DNA of 64,000 bases from an uncultured Aquimarina sp. (lineage in GTDB: Bacteria; Bacteroidota; Bacteroidia; Flavobacteriales; Flavobacteriaceae). The stretch's first letter is position 1. The number at the start of each line of letters is the position of its first letter. The stretch spans positions 62,001 through 126,000 of the forward strand of contig CANMKK010000009.1 of the NCBI GenBank assembly GCA_947498455.1, given 5' to 3'. The translations under genes were made by a program, and so were the position numbers. The notes under the pieces were generated by a model that saw only the letters and a program-made list of their open reading frames with translations, had not been told where the DNA came from and ran no database searches. Shown here piece after piece: positions 54,211 to 63,595 of this stretch.

Positions 54211-55308
54211 ATGATGGATATGGTGCCTGTTATGTCGTATTACCCTATTTATATCAATTTGTGTTTCTTTTTGGTATTGTTTACACTATTACATACTAGG
54301 ATACTGGAAATAAACGATGATAAGAATCTTGTATTCGTTAATGTTTCGGGATATATTTTATTAGTAGCTCTTATCATTTATATAGGACAAAGGCCTATAC
54401 ATGGTGTGTTTGGTGATATGGTAAATTACATTGTTACATTTAGAAATTATCAATTGGGAGGAGAAATTCCAGAAGTAAATGATTATGGCTGGCATATATT
54501 TATGCGTACACTCGCACAGGTTGTTACTCCATATACCTTTTTTACCATTTGTGCCTTTATATATATATATCCGTTGTATAAAATTTCTAAAACACTTTTT
54601 AGGCAATATTGGTATTATGCTTTCGTGTTGTTTATTGTATCCTTTTCCTTTTGGACCTACGGCGTTAATGGTGTGAGGAATGGGGCTGCAACATCTATTT
54701 TTTTATGGGGGTTATGTTATCATAAAAATAAATTCGTATTAACCTTGTTTTTCCTTTGGGCGATATTATTTCATAAAACTTTATTCTTGCCCATCTTTGC
54801 ATTCATTGTAACTTGTTTTTATAATAACCCTAAAGTATATTTTAAGGGTTGGTTGGCATGCATCCCTATATCATTAGTGCTAGGTAGTGTTTTTATATCT
54901 ATTTTCAGTAATCTTGGGTTTGGAAGTGATGAACGACTATCTGGTTACTTGACTTCGCAAGCGGAAGCCGGTACATTTGCAAGTACAGGATTTCGATGGG
55001 ACTTTTTGTTCTATAGTTCGTTTCCTATTTTTGCAGGCTGGTATTTTATCTTTAAAAGAGGTTTTAAAGACTCTTTTTACTATCAATTATTTAATACTTA
55101 TCTTATTTGTAATGGATTCTGGGTATTGGTTATTAGAGCAAATTTTTCTAACAGGTTTGCATATTTATCTTGGTTTATGATGGCATTATTGATCATCTAT
55201 CCATTTTTGAAACAAAAATTTTTTAAGGATCATCATTTTATGATAGGTAAAGTGATGGTCGCATATTTTGGATTTACATATTTTATGTACTATTTATATT
55301 GGGGATAA
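54211..55308 (+). CDS. EpsG/Wzy-type polysaccharide polymerase
   Basis: The 365-residue membrane protein has about ten hydrophobic helices. It has the EpsG-family look (GQRPIHGVFGDMVNYIVTFRN, WTYGVNGVRNGAATSIFLWG, ILFHKTLFLPIF). It is likely to polymerise undecaprenyl-linked repeat units flipped by the Wzx-type protein. A second ATG one codon on is an alternative start. Confidence 0.88.
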   Translation: MMDMVPVMSYYPIYINLCFFLVLFTLLHTRILEINDDKNLVFVNVSGYILLVALIIYIGQRPIHGVFGDMVNYIVTFRNYQLGGEIPEVNDYGWHIFMRTLAQVVTPYTFFTICAFIYIYPLYKISKTLFRQYWYYAFVLFIVSFSFWTYGVNGVRNGAATSIFLWGLCYHKNKFVLTLFFLWAILFHKTLFLPIFAFIVTCFYNNPKVYFKGWLACIPISLVLGSVFISIFSNLGFGSDERLSGYLTSQAEAGTFASTGFRWDFLFYSSFPIFAGWYFIFKRGFKDSFYYQLFNTYLICNGFWVLVIRANFSNRFAYLSWFMMALLIIYPFLKQKFFKDHHFMIGKVMVAYFGFTYFMYYLYWG

Positions 55309-55331
55309 CTATAAACAAAACTAACCACACA

Positions 55332-56222
55332 ATGAAAACCTTAACGGTCTTTACGCCAACATATAATCGGGCTTATATCTTACACAAATGTTATCAAAGT
55401 CTTATAGAACAATCCAATCAGGATTTCTTATGGTTGATTATCGATGATGGATCTATGGATAATACCAAAGAACTCGTAGCCTCCTGGATAGAAGAAAAAA
55501 AAATTGATATTGTTTATCATTATCAGGATAATCAAGGCATGCATGGAGGTCATAATGCCGCGTATCGATTGACCGAAACGACCCTGAACGTGTGTATTGA
55601 TAGTGATGATTGTATGGCGAGAGAAGGTGTACAAAAAATTCTGGATGCCTGGGAAACTATCAAAGACAAGCCAGAATATGCTGGGATTGTCGGGTTGGAT
55701 GCCGATACCAAGGGAAACTTAATTGGTACCAAGATACCAGAGCATCTAACAGAAACTACGCTTTATGATATCTATAATAAACATGGAGTAACTGGGGATA
55801 AAAAATTGGTATATCGCACAGAAGTAGTAAAGAAATATCCGACTTACCCTATTTTCGAAGGAGAACGTTTCGTACCATTGGGATATCTATACCAATTGAT
55901 TGATCAGGATTTTAAATTATTACCTGTGAATGAAGTGTTTTGCGAAGTAGAATATATGGAAGATGGCTCCAGTCTTAACATCCTGAAACAGTATAGAAGA
56001 CACCCTAAAGGGTTTGCATTTTCCAGAAAGAGTAGAATGAAATTAGCAAAGAATTTTAAGGATCGATTTAAGAATGCAATTCATTATGTTTCTAGTGCAA
56101 TATTTACCAAAAACACTGGGTTTATAAGTGAATCACCAAAAAAACTTACCACGATACTGGCTATTCCCTTCGGAGTTGCACTAAACATATATATCCGTAT
56201 AAAAACAAAGGGAAAATTATAA
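55332..56222 (+). CDS. Glycosyltransferase family 2
   Basis: This GT-A enzyme opens MKTLTVFTPTYNRAYILHKC, with Asp motifs in LIIDDGSMDNT and a DxD-type CIDSDDCM. I chose ATG 55332 (296 residues), since the conserved N-terminus begins there. The in-frame upstream ATG at 55299 would overlap the polymerase gene and add 11 residues. The stop overlaps the next gene's ATG by one base. Confidence 0.92.
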   Translation: MKTLTVFTPTYNRAYILHKCYQSLIEQSNQDFLWLIIDDGSMDNTKELVASWIEEKKIDIVYHYQDNQGMHGGHNAAYRLTETTLNVCIDSDDCMAREGVQKILDAWETIKDKPEYAGIVGLDADTKGNLIGTKIPEHLTETTLYDIYNKHGVTGDKKLVYRTEVVKKYPTYPIFEGERFVPLGYLYQLIDQDFKLLPVNEVFCEVEYMEDGSSLNILKQYRRHPKGFAFSRKSRMKLAKNFKDRFKNAIHYVSSAIFTKNTGFISESPKKLTTILAIPFGVALNIYIRIKTKGKL

Positions 56223-57364
56223 TGGGAGTGATTAGAGTTTTACAAGTGTTTACTATCATGAATCGAGGAGGAGCAGAATCCATGATTATGAACTATTATC
56301 GGAAGATTGATACCAAGAAAATTCAGTTTGATTTTTTAGTCCATAGAAAAGAAGAAGGAGCTTTTGATCAGGAAATAAAAGAGTTGGGAGGTAAGATATA
56401 TACATTCGATCCTATTAATCCCTTAGTTCCCGGAACATATTACGCTGCCTTACGAAATTTTTTTGCGGAGCATACAGAATATCAGATCGTACATTCCCAT
56501 CTCAATACCTTTAGTCCTTTTCCGCTTAAGATCGCCCAAGAGTTTAATATTCCTTGTAGAATTGCACATGCACATATTGCGATCGAAAAGATAACACTCA
56601 GTGATTTAGTTCCTAATAAAGAAAACCTAAAGGAAACTTTTAAGAAGTTAGTTAAGTTTCAGCTAAAAAATAAAATCCATAAACATACCACGCATTATTT
56701 TTCATGCGGAGATAAAGCAGGTAAATGGTTGTTCGGTAAAGACACAAAATTCCGAACCATGAACAATGCCATTGATACCGAAAAATTTATATATAACCCA
56801 GCCGTATCTAATGCCTATAAAACGGAATTTGGTATTAATAATACGTTAGTATTAGGACATGTAGGACGATTTAATACTCAGAAAAACCATTCTTTCTTAC
56901 TAAAGATATTTACAGAAGTTGTAAAACAGCATGCGAATAGCATTTTGATATTGATAGGGGATGGTGGACTACGAGCAAAAATCGAATCAGAAGCCAAAAG
57001 CCTGGGTGTTTTTGGTAAAGTAAAAATACTTGGAGTACGTTCTGATATACCTGAGTTGTTACAGATGTTGGATGTTTTTGTATTCCCATCTTTTTATGAA
57101 GGATTACCCGTTACATTGATAGAAGCACAGGCAGCAGGTCTTAAGATTGTAGCTTCAGATACCATTACTACAGAGGTGAGCCTAACAGGTGATATACAGT
57201 TTCTGTCTATCAATACCCCGGAAAAAGTATGGGCAGATAATATCGTAGCATTACATCCGTATACAAAACAATCTAATAGAGATCAGATTGTACATGGTGA
57301 CTATGATATTGTTTCGAATACAAAAAAAATAGAAAACTTTTATTTACAACAGATTACCAACTAA
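56222..57364 (+). CDS. Glycosyltransferase family 4 (family 1-like)
   Basis: The 380-residue GT-B protein has N-terminal VLQVFTIMNRGGAESMIMNYY and donor-site motifs GHVGRFNTQKNH, LIGDGGLR and FPSFYEGLPVTLIEAQAAGL. It resembles EpsF/CapM-type transferases of exopolysaccharide clusters. It is coupled to the GT2 gene by a one-base stop/start overlap. Confidence 0.92.
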   Translation: MGVIRVLQVFTIMNRGGAESMIMNYYRKIDTKKIQFDFLVHRKEEGAFDQEIKELGGKIYTFDPINPLVPGTYYAALRNFFAEHTEYQIVHSHLNTFSPFPLKIAQEFNIPCRIAHAHIAIEKITLSDLVPNKENLKETFKKLVKFQLKNKIHKHTTHYFSCGDKAGKWLFGKDTKFRTMNNAIDTEKFIYNPAVSNAYKTEFGINNTLVLGHVGRFNTQKNHSFLLKIFTEVVKQHANSILILIGDGGLRAKIESEAKSLGVFGKVKILGVRSDIPELLQMLDVFVFPSFYEGLPVTLIEAQAAGLKIVASDTITTEVSLTGDIQFLSINTPEKVWADNIVALHPYTKQSNRDQIVHGDYDIVSNTKKIENFYLQQITN

Positions 57365-57366
57365 TT

Positions 57367-58770
57367 ATGGGGAAGATACAAGAAAAAATATACCAGAAAC
57401 TTCCATATCCGTTTAAGTTTTTGTTATTAAACATAAAAGCATATCAAAACAGTAAACAGCGGTATACTACAGCTTTTGACCAATACTTACAAGAGTACAT
57501 TGAATTGTGGAATACTGATATCGATACCTTACGTATCTATCAAAAGAAAAAACTACAGTTATTATTAACTGAGGCATATGAATCTTCAGATTGGTATGCT
57601 GCTAAGTATAAAGCACTGGGAATTAATAAAGAGGATATTGCTACGGATCCTTATCTGGTATTGCGAAAAATGCCTATTCTCACCAAGTCCGAACGAAAAA
57701 CGGAGTATGATGCTATCGTAAATAAAAATAGGCCTACAGATGGGGTGGGTTATACCAGTGGTACCTCTGGTGCCCCTACAATCAATTATCTAGACAAAGA
57801 GTCAATTAATCGATCTTTTGCATTATGGAGACGTTTTCATAAAGCAATTGGACTAGAAACCAAAAGAGTGCGACAAGTACGTTTATCCGGACGTTTAATC
57901 GTAGAACCAACTACCAAAAAACCTCCATTTTGGGTGTATAATTATTTCGAGAATCAACTATTGATGTCTACTTATCATCTAACAGAAGATAATTTACCAC
58001 ATTATATTAAGAGGCTAAACACCTTTAAACCAGAATTGTTAGATGGCTACCCTTCTGCGATCTATATCATTAGTAAGTATATTAATGAAAACAATATTCC
58101 ACTTAAATGGATACCTAAAGCAATCGCTGTAACTGCCGAAACCTTATATGATTACCAACGAATAGAAATGGAGAAGGCTTTTGGGTGCAATGTATACAAT
58201 CAATATGCATCCAGTGAAGGAAGTCCCTTTATTACAGAATGTACAGAAGGGAATTTACACCTTAATATAGATTCTGGAGTTTTTGAATTCATAAATACCA
58301 AAGGAGCAATTGCAAAACCGGGAGAAGTTGCGCAATTGGTAGTCACTAGTTTTACCAATCTAAAAACTCCTCTGATACGCTATAATATAGAAGATACTGT
58401 CTTACTTTCTGAACAGAATAGTACCTGTACTTGCGGATGCGTAATGCCTACTATAGAAAAGTTAACAGGTAGAGAGGACGATATCCTTTGGACCGAAGAA
58501 AAGGGATATGTAGGTCGAATGGATACCGCGTATAAAGGATTAAAAGGCATTGTAAAAAGTCAGATTATCCAAGATGATCCCAAAAGTATCACCGTGAATG
58601 CTATTGTAGATAAAGAATTTGATACTACGATGCAAGAAAAGCTGTTAAGTAACCTAAAAGATAGACTAGGGCAGAACCTAAACTATACGGTACATATTGT
58701 AGATACCATTCCACTGGGAGCAAATGGAAAGTTTAATGCCGTAAAACGAAAGTTTAAGATTGAGATATAG
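57367..58770 (+). CDS. CapK/PaaK-like adenylate-forming enzyme
   Basis: The 467-residue ANL-superfamily protein is like phenylacetate-CoA ligase and the capsule protein CapK. It has the nucleotide loop YTSGTSGAP (near 130), the QYASSEGSPF motif, and C-terminal GANGKFNAVKRKFK with the catalytic-type lysine. It may activate an organic acid that decorates the glycan. It starts 3 bases after the GT4 gene. Together with the DltA-like enzyme it is the second acid-activating enzyme in the locus. Confidence 0.87.
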   Translation: MGKIQEKIYQKLPYPFKFLLLNIKAYQNSKQRYTTAFDQYLQEYIELWNTDIDTLRIYQKKKLQLLLTEAYESSDWYAAKYKALGINKEDIATDPYLVLRKMPILTKSERKTEYDAIVNKNRPTDGVGYTSGTSGAPTINYLDKESINRSFALWRRFHKAIGLETKRVRQVRLSGRLIVEPTTKKPPFWVYNYFENQLLMSTYHLTEDNLPHYIKRLNTFKPELLDGYPSAIYIISKYINENNIPLKWIPKAIAVTAETLYDYQRIEMEKAFGCNVYNQYASSEGSPFITECTEGNLHLNIDSGVFEFINTKGAIAKPGEVAQLVVTSFTNLKTPLIRYNIEDTVLLSEQNSTCTCGCVMPTIEKLTGREDDILWTEEKGYVGRMDTAYKGLKGIVKSQIIQDDPKSITVNAIVDKEFDTTMQEKLLSNLKDRLGQNLNYTVHIVDTIPLGANGKFNAVKRKFKIEI

Positions 58771-59248
58771 GTTTTTTATACCAGTAGTGATTACTTATTT
58801 TTGTTGCTGATACACCTAACTTAACGAATGATATTAATAATCTGGGTTAAATGAATGGATTTTAATTCAGGGATTCATTTATACTTTTGAGAACCTTTTC
58901 GGAGCTTTCTATTCGTGAAATGATAGAATTAAAAAACCTTACTCATGCATTTATGTTTAAACGCGCTGCCAAGAAATATAGCCCATACAACTGAGTGATT
59001 TGTTTATTGAAACTAAAAATAAACTGGAAACCACATTACTAAATCATAATTAGTTGAATATGGTGAGAGTGTATCTTTCTTTTATTCTTCTGTGTATAAT
59101 GTTCTTTATCCATTAAAAATTTCTTTTATCGAAGTTTCTCAACTTTTCTCAAAGCATTTCTCTAAAGATTACATAAGTTAATCAGACTTTTAGGATACAT
59201 TATGTAAGAAATAGTGTGATAAGTTTACTAATTTAAAAACTTAGAATA

Positions 59249-59461
59249 ATGAAAAAATTGTTGATTCCTTTGGTATTACTTTCTATTGCAACGGTTTCAT
59301 TAAGTGTAACTACACGTATAGATACTAAGAATAAACTGAATTTAGAAAATAATGATTTTCCAAAGAAAAACTTATATGAGTCAGAAACGAGTATACAGTA
59401 TGATTCTATTAATATGTCAGTTGATTTGGTGAAATTTGATACCAAAATTGAGTTATTATAG
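59249..59461 (+). CDS. Small exported hypothetical protein
   Basis: This 70-codon ORF has a signal-peptide-like N-terminus (MKKLLIPLVLLSIATVSLS) and a polar, Asn/Lys/Ser-rich mature part of about 50 residues. It has no family I recognise. It is alone in the 1-kb gap between the CapK-like gene and the second MBOAT gene. The signal peptide makes translation plausible, but length and isolation keep confidence moderate. The rest of 58771-59774 shows no gene or RNA. Confidence 0.45.
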   Translation: MKKLLIPLVLLSIATVSLSVTTRIDTKNKLNLENNDFPKKNLYESETSIQYDSINMSVDLVKFDTKIELL

Positions 59462-59774
59462 CCATCAGTGAGTTTAATCTTCATAGATTTATGAGGGGAT
59501 AAATTTGATCCAATTTTCTTTCGTTTTGGCTTATGAGGTTTCCATTTAATTAATAATTTATGAATCTTCGGATTCTTTGCTAGCCCAAAAAAGTACGTTG
59601 CTAAGAGTAGATTGGATAAGAGGTAGTAAACTTTTGAGATTTTTTAAAAATTTACGTCATCCATCAAAATAGTAAAGAAAGAATAATTGATTTTCTATGA
59701 AATATTGACATTCCGTATATATTTGCATAGGAAAATGGTATAGTGCCAAGAAATAAGTTTTTAGAAATACAAAC

Positions 59775-61187
59775 ATGCTTTTTAACTCATTTGACTTCTT
59801 AATTTTTTTAGTGGTTGTATTTCTAATCTATTGGTATATAGTTCCCAAAAGCCGAAAACTTCAGAATATCCTTTTGTTAGTGGCTAGTTATGTGTTTTAT
59901 GGTTGGTGGGATTGGCGTTTTTTATCATTAATTGCCGTGAGTACCATTGTAGATTATACCGTAGGGCTTAGAATATATAAATCGGATACAAAAATCATAA
60001 GAAAAAGGTGGCTCTATCTTAGCGTTTTATTTAATCTAGGGTTACTAGGATTCTTTAAATATTTTAACTTTTTTATGGACTCTTGGATAGATCTCCTCGC
60101 ATCCGTAGGGTACAATTCTCAGAGCACCTGGGCATTACAAGTAATACTACCGGTAGGTATATCATTTTATACATTTCAAACCTTGTCATATTCTATTGAT
60201 ATTTATAGAAAAAAATTAATACCTACTTCAGATTTTATAGCTTTTGGGGCATTTGTTTCCTTTTTCCCACAATTGGTAGCAGGTCCGATAGAGAGAGCAA
60301 CCAATTTAATTCCTCAATTCTTACATGAAAGAAAGTTTCAAAAATTGTGTATAACCTCTGGTTGTAAGATGATGATTTGGGGTTTCTTTTTAAAGTTGGT
60401 GGTTGCCGATAGAGCAGCGATTTATGTAAATGCGGTATATAATAATATCGAAAATCACGAGGGTTTAACTTTTATTGCGGCTACCGTATTATTTGCTTTT
60501 CAGATCTATGGAGATTTTGCAGGATATTCATTAATTGCAATCGGTACTGCAAAGCTTTTTGGGTTTGATCTGATGACTAATTTTAGGCGGCCTTACTTTG
60601 CCGCGTCTGTCAGCGAATTTTGGTCCAGATGGCATATTTCGTTATCCACTTGGTTTAGAGACTATCTGTACATTCCCTTAGGAGGTAATAGAGTAGCAAA
60701 ACCTAGATGGTTTTTTAACTTGTTTATTACTTTTTTGATTAGTGGTTTATGGCATGGTGCCAATTGGACATTTGTTGTTTGGGGAGGATTAAATGGTATC
60801 TATCTAATACTGGAAATCTTACTTTTCAAAAAAGAAAGAAAAGGACTATTCAATATTCTTAGTACATTTATCCTCATCAATTTTGCATGGATATTCTTTA
60901 GAGCAGCGAGTATCGAACAAGCACTATATATTGTAAAAACCATTTTTATGACGCCCGGAAGCCTATTTATAGGCAGTGGTGATGATGTTACGGCTTCCTT
61001 ATATGCTACATTGGCCATTTTTATATTGGTATTGGTAGAACTAAAAAAAGAATATTTTGCTACCTTATTTTCTATTTCGAAGCATAAATTAGAATTCGTT
61101 AGAATGGCGGGATATGCAATAGTCGTATGTATGATATTATATTTCGGAGTTTTTGGGAAAGGTCAGTTTATATACTTTCAATTTTAG
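59775..61187 (+). CDS. MBOAT O-acyltransferase (AlgI-like, copy 2)
   Basis: The 470-residue polytopic membrane protein has catalytic His327 in SGLWHGANWTF and His287 in SRWHISLSTWFRDYLYIPLGG. The last motif is typical of AlgI/PatA O-acetyltransferases and is less conserved in copy 1. It likely moves acetyl groups to the periplasmic face for glycan O-acetylation. It pairs with the SGNH gene 3 bases downstream, and no carrier protein accompanies it. Confidence 0.93.
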   Translation: MLFNSFDFLIFLVVVFLIYWYIVPKSRKLQNILLLVASYVFYGWWDWRFLSLIAVSTIVDYTVGLRIYKSDTKIIRKRWLYLSVLFNLGLLGFFKYFNFFMDSWIDLLASVGYNSQSTWALQVILPVGISFYTFQTLSYSIDIYRKKLIPTSDFIAFGAFVSFFPQLVAGPIERATNLIPQFLHERKFQKLCITSGCKMMIWGFFLKLVVADRAAIYVNAVYNNIENHEGLTFIAATVLFAFQIYGDFAGYSLIAIGTAKLFGFDLMTNFRRPYFAASVSEFWSRWHISLSTWFRDYLYIPLGGNRVAKPRWFFNLFITFLISGLWHGANWTFVVWGGLNGIYLILEILLFKKERKGLFNILSTFILINFAWIFFRAASIEQALYIVKTIFMTPGSLFIGSGDDVTASLYATLAIFILVLVELKKEYFATLFSISKHKLEFVRMAGYAIVVCMILYFGVFGKGQFIYFQF

Positions 61188-61190
61188 GGA

Positions 61191-62138
61191 ATGATAGGAA
61201 AAAAGCACATAGAGACACTGAGGAAAGGAATAAAATTTATTCTGATTCTTTTAGTGATTGATTTTTCTTTAGGATACATTACCAAACAGTTTTTCTATAG
61301 TCAGGAAACGGGAAAGTATGCCAGATCTACTCAAGCGATTAAAGAGACGGAAGCAGAGATTTTAATTTTGGGAAGTTCGCATGCACATCGACATTATGTA
61401 CCTGAGGTTATTGAAAAAGAGTTAGGTAAAAGCTGTTATAATGCAGGTGCCGAAGGACAACAGTTAGTATATCATTTAGCGCTTTTGGACATGATTCTAA
61501 AAAGATATACGCCAAAAACGATTATTCTAAATATTGATGAGGATTTTTTGTTAGAGTTTGAAGAGGCGTATAGTCGTCTTAGTGATTTACATCCGTATTA
61601 TGACGAGTATAGCAAAGAGTTAAAACCCGTTTTAGGATTACGATCAAATTTTGTAGATGTGAAGCTGTTTTTTCATCTGTATCAGATGAATTCTACTATT
61701 ATGCATATCATTCGATATGGTGCATCTCCACAGGTTGATTATAAAGGATATCGCCCTTTGTTTGGAACTATAAAAAAGAGCAATGATCAAAGACATAAAG
61801 AAGATAATAATAGAGAAAATAGGGGAGATGTAATAGATCAAAATTTTGTTAATACGTTAAAAAACATCATTATTACCGTAAAGAAGAAGAATATAAATCT
61901 GGTATTTGTAACCTCTCCATCGTATAATGAAGTGGATCATTCGAAGAATATATCATTTTCTAAAATAAAAGAGATTATAAGAGCCGAAAATGTTTCTTTT
62001 ATAGATTTCATAAATAATCCAGATTTTATACATAAGAATGAGCTATTCCATGATCCATCGCATCTAAACGATAGTGGCTCAAAGCTATTCTCTAAGCAAG
62101 TAGCCCAAAGAATTAGAAGAATACATAGTGGTGAATAA
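61191..62138 (+). CDS. SGNH-type membrane-anchored protein (partner of MBOAT copy 2)
   Basis: The 315-residue protein has an N-terminal anchor (about 15-31). It has the nucleophile motif LILGSSHAHRHY (Ser63) and a C-terminal Asp-His in HDPSHLNDSGS. These features match periplasmic acetyl-transfer proteins such as AlgJ/AlgX relatives. Adjacent to the MBOAT gene, it forms the second acyl-transfer pair in the locus. It is the last gene of the polysaccharide region. Confidence 0.8.
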   Translation: MIGKKHIETLRKGIKFILILLVIDFSLGYITKQFFYSQETGKYARSTQAIKETEAEILILGSSHAHRHYVPEVIEKELGKSCYNAGAEGQQLVYHLALLDMILKRYTPKTIILNIDEDFLLEFEEAYSRLSDLHPYYDEYSKELKPVLGLRSNFVDVKLFFHLYQMNSTIMHIIRYGASPQVDYKGYRPLFGTIKKSNDQRHKEDNNRENRGDVIDQNFVNTLKNIIITVKKKNINLVFVTSPSYNEVDHSKNISFSKIKEIIRAENVSFIDFINNPDFIHKNELFHDPSHLNDSGSKLFSKQVAQRIRRIHSGE

Positions 62139-62275
62139 AAAACACATTTTGTTTATAAAATATAAGGTTAAAATGTATAAAAAGAGGAAAACAACTTATA
62201 AATTGCTGCGATTCTGTACATAATTGAATACAGGAAACTAAATACATCATTTTATACAGTCAGAAAACATATACG

Positions 62276-63583
62276 ATGCGCTACCAAACTATACCTAATT
62301 CCCTTTTTATAAAGAATAGAAAAAACTTTATTGCTAAAACCAAAAAAAATACGATTACCATTCTTACTTCTAATGATGTAAAACATAACAATGCAGATGA
62401 TGTAATGGGTTTTACACAGAATAATGATTTGTTTTATTTATCCGGAATCGATCAGGAAGAAACGATTTTGGTATTATATCCGGATGCTTATAAGCCTGAG
62501 AATAGAGAAATTTTGTTTGTAAAAGAAACAAATGAGCATATAAAAATATGGGATGGTGACAAACTTACCAAAGAACAGGCGAGTGAAATCTCAGGTATCA
62601 AACGTGTAGAATGGTTACATGATTTCGAAAAAATACTACAATTGATTGCTTTTGAGGCAGATGGTTTTTATTTGGGACATAATGAGCATATTAAGAGAGT
62701 AACCAACAATCAGCAAACACAGCAAGATCGAATGATCGATTGGTGTAAAGATAAATACCCGTTACATAAATTGCATAGAGCTGCTAAAATTACCAGAGAG
62801 TTACGTATCGTAAAATCAGAAATAGAAGTTGCACTAATACAAAAGGCAGCGGATATTAGTGTGGAAGGTTTTCATCGGGTATTACAAAACGTGCAACCAG
62901 ACTGTAAAGAATATGAATTAGAGGCGGAGTTGACCTATACACTTGTTAAACGTGGAGGAACAAGACATGCATTTAAGCCTATTGTAGCTTCCGGGAAGAA
63001 CGCCTGTGCATTACATTATAATGTGAATGATGACACCTGTGAAGATGGAGAAATGATTTTAATGGATTTTGGAGTATGTTATGGGAATTATAATAGCGAT
63101 ACTACACGCTGTATACCTTCAAATGGTAAGTTTTCAGAGCGACAAAAGGAAGTGTATTCGGCAGTACTTCATTGCTTAAAGGAAGGAAGTAAACTATTAA
63201 AGCCAGGTATCCTATCTGCGGATTATGAAAAAAAAATGGCGAGTTTGGTAGAAGAACAGCTAATTAAATTAGGGCTGTTAGATGCCTCTGAAGTTGCTGC
63301 TCAGAACCCAGATAAGCCATTGTATAAAAAGTACTTTATGCATGGAACTGCACATCATTTAGGACTAGATGTACATGATGTAGGTCTGTATTCTAGAGTT
63401 TTTGAAGCAGGAATGGTATTAACTTGCGAACCTGGTATTTATATTCCGGAAGAGGGGATAGGTTGTCGTCTGGAAAATGACTATGTACTTACTGAAACAG
63501 GAAATATTAACCTCACGGCGGCTATGCCTATTGAGATAGAAGAGATAGAGGAGTTGATAAATAAGAAAAATTTAGTAAAGTAG
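62276..63583 (+). CDS. pepP: Xaa-Pro aminopeptidase (aminopeptidase P family, M24B)
   Basis: This enzyme removes N-terminal residues before proline. It has 435 residues: an N-terminal AMP_N domain (about 1-140), then a pita-bread metallopeptidase. Metal ligands are visible: Asp in LMDFGVCYGNYNSDTTRC (two Asp), His in HGTAHHLGLDVHD, Glu in TCEPGIYI and Glu in GCRLENDYVLT. It lies outside the polysaccharide locus in function and is 12 bases upstream of the adenylate-kinase-like gene. Confidence 0.94.
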   Translation: MRYQTIPNSLFIKNRKNFIAKTKKNTITILTSNDVKHNNADDVMGFTQNNDLFYLSGIDQEETILVLYPDAYKPENREILFVKETNEHIKIWDGDKLTKEQASEISGIKRVEWLHDFEKILQLIAFEADGFYLGHNEHIKRVTNNQQTQQDRMIDWCKDKYPLHKLHRAAKITRELRIVKSEIEVALIQKAADISVEGFHRVLQNVQPDCKEYELEAELTYTLVKRGGTRHAFKPIVASGKNACALHYNVNDDTCEDGEMILMDFGVCYGNYNSDTTRCIPSNGKFSERQKEVYSAVLHCLKEGSKLLKPGILSADYEKKMASLVEEQLIKLGLLDASEVAAQNPDKPLYKKYFMHGTAHHLGLDVHDVGLYSRVFEAGMVLTCEPGIYIPEEGIGCRLENDYVLTETGNINLTAAMPIEIEEIEELINKKNLVK

Positions 63584-63595
63584 CATATTGAATAG

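Noticed and set aside
58921-59050. Possible nitroreductase-like N-terminal fragment (MIELKNLTHAFMFKRAAKKY)
   Set aside because: Only about 24 residues look similar before a stop. The continuation needs a frame change and the match is by eye only, so it is too weak to annotate.
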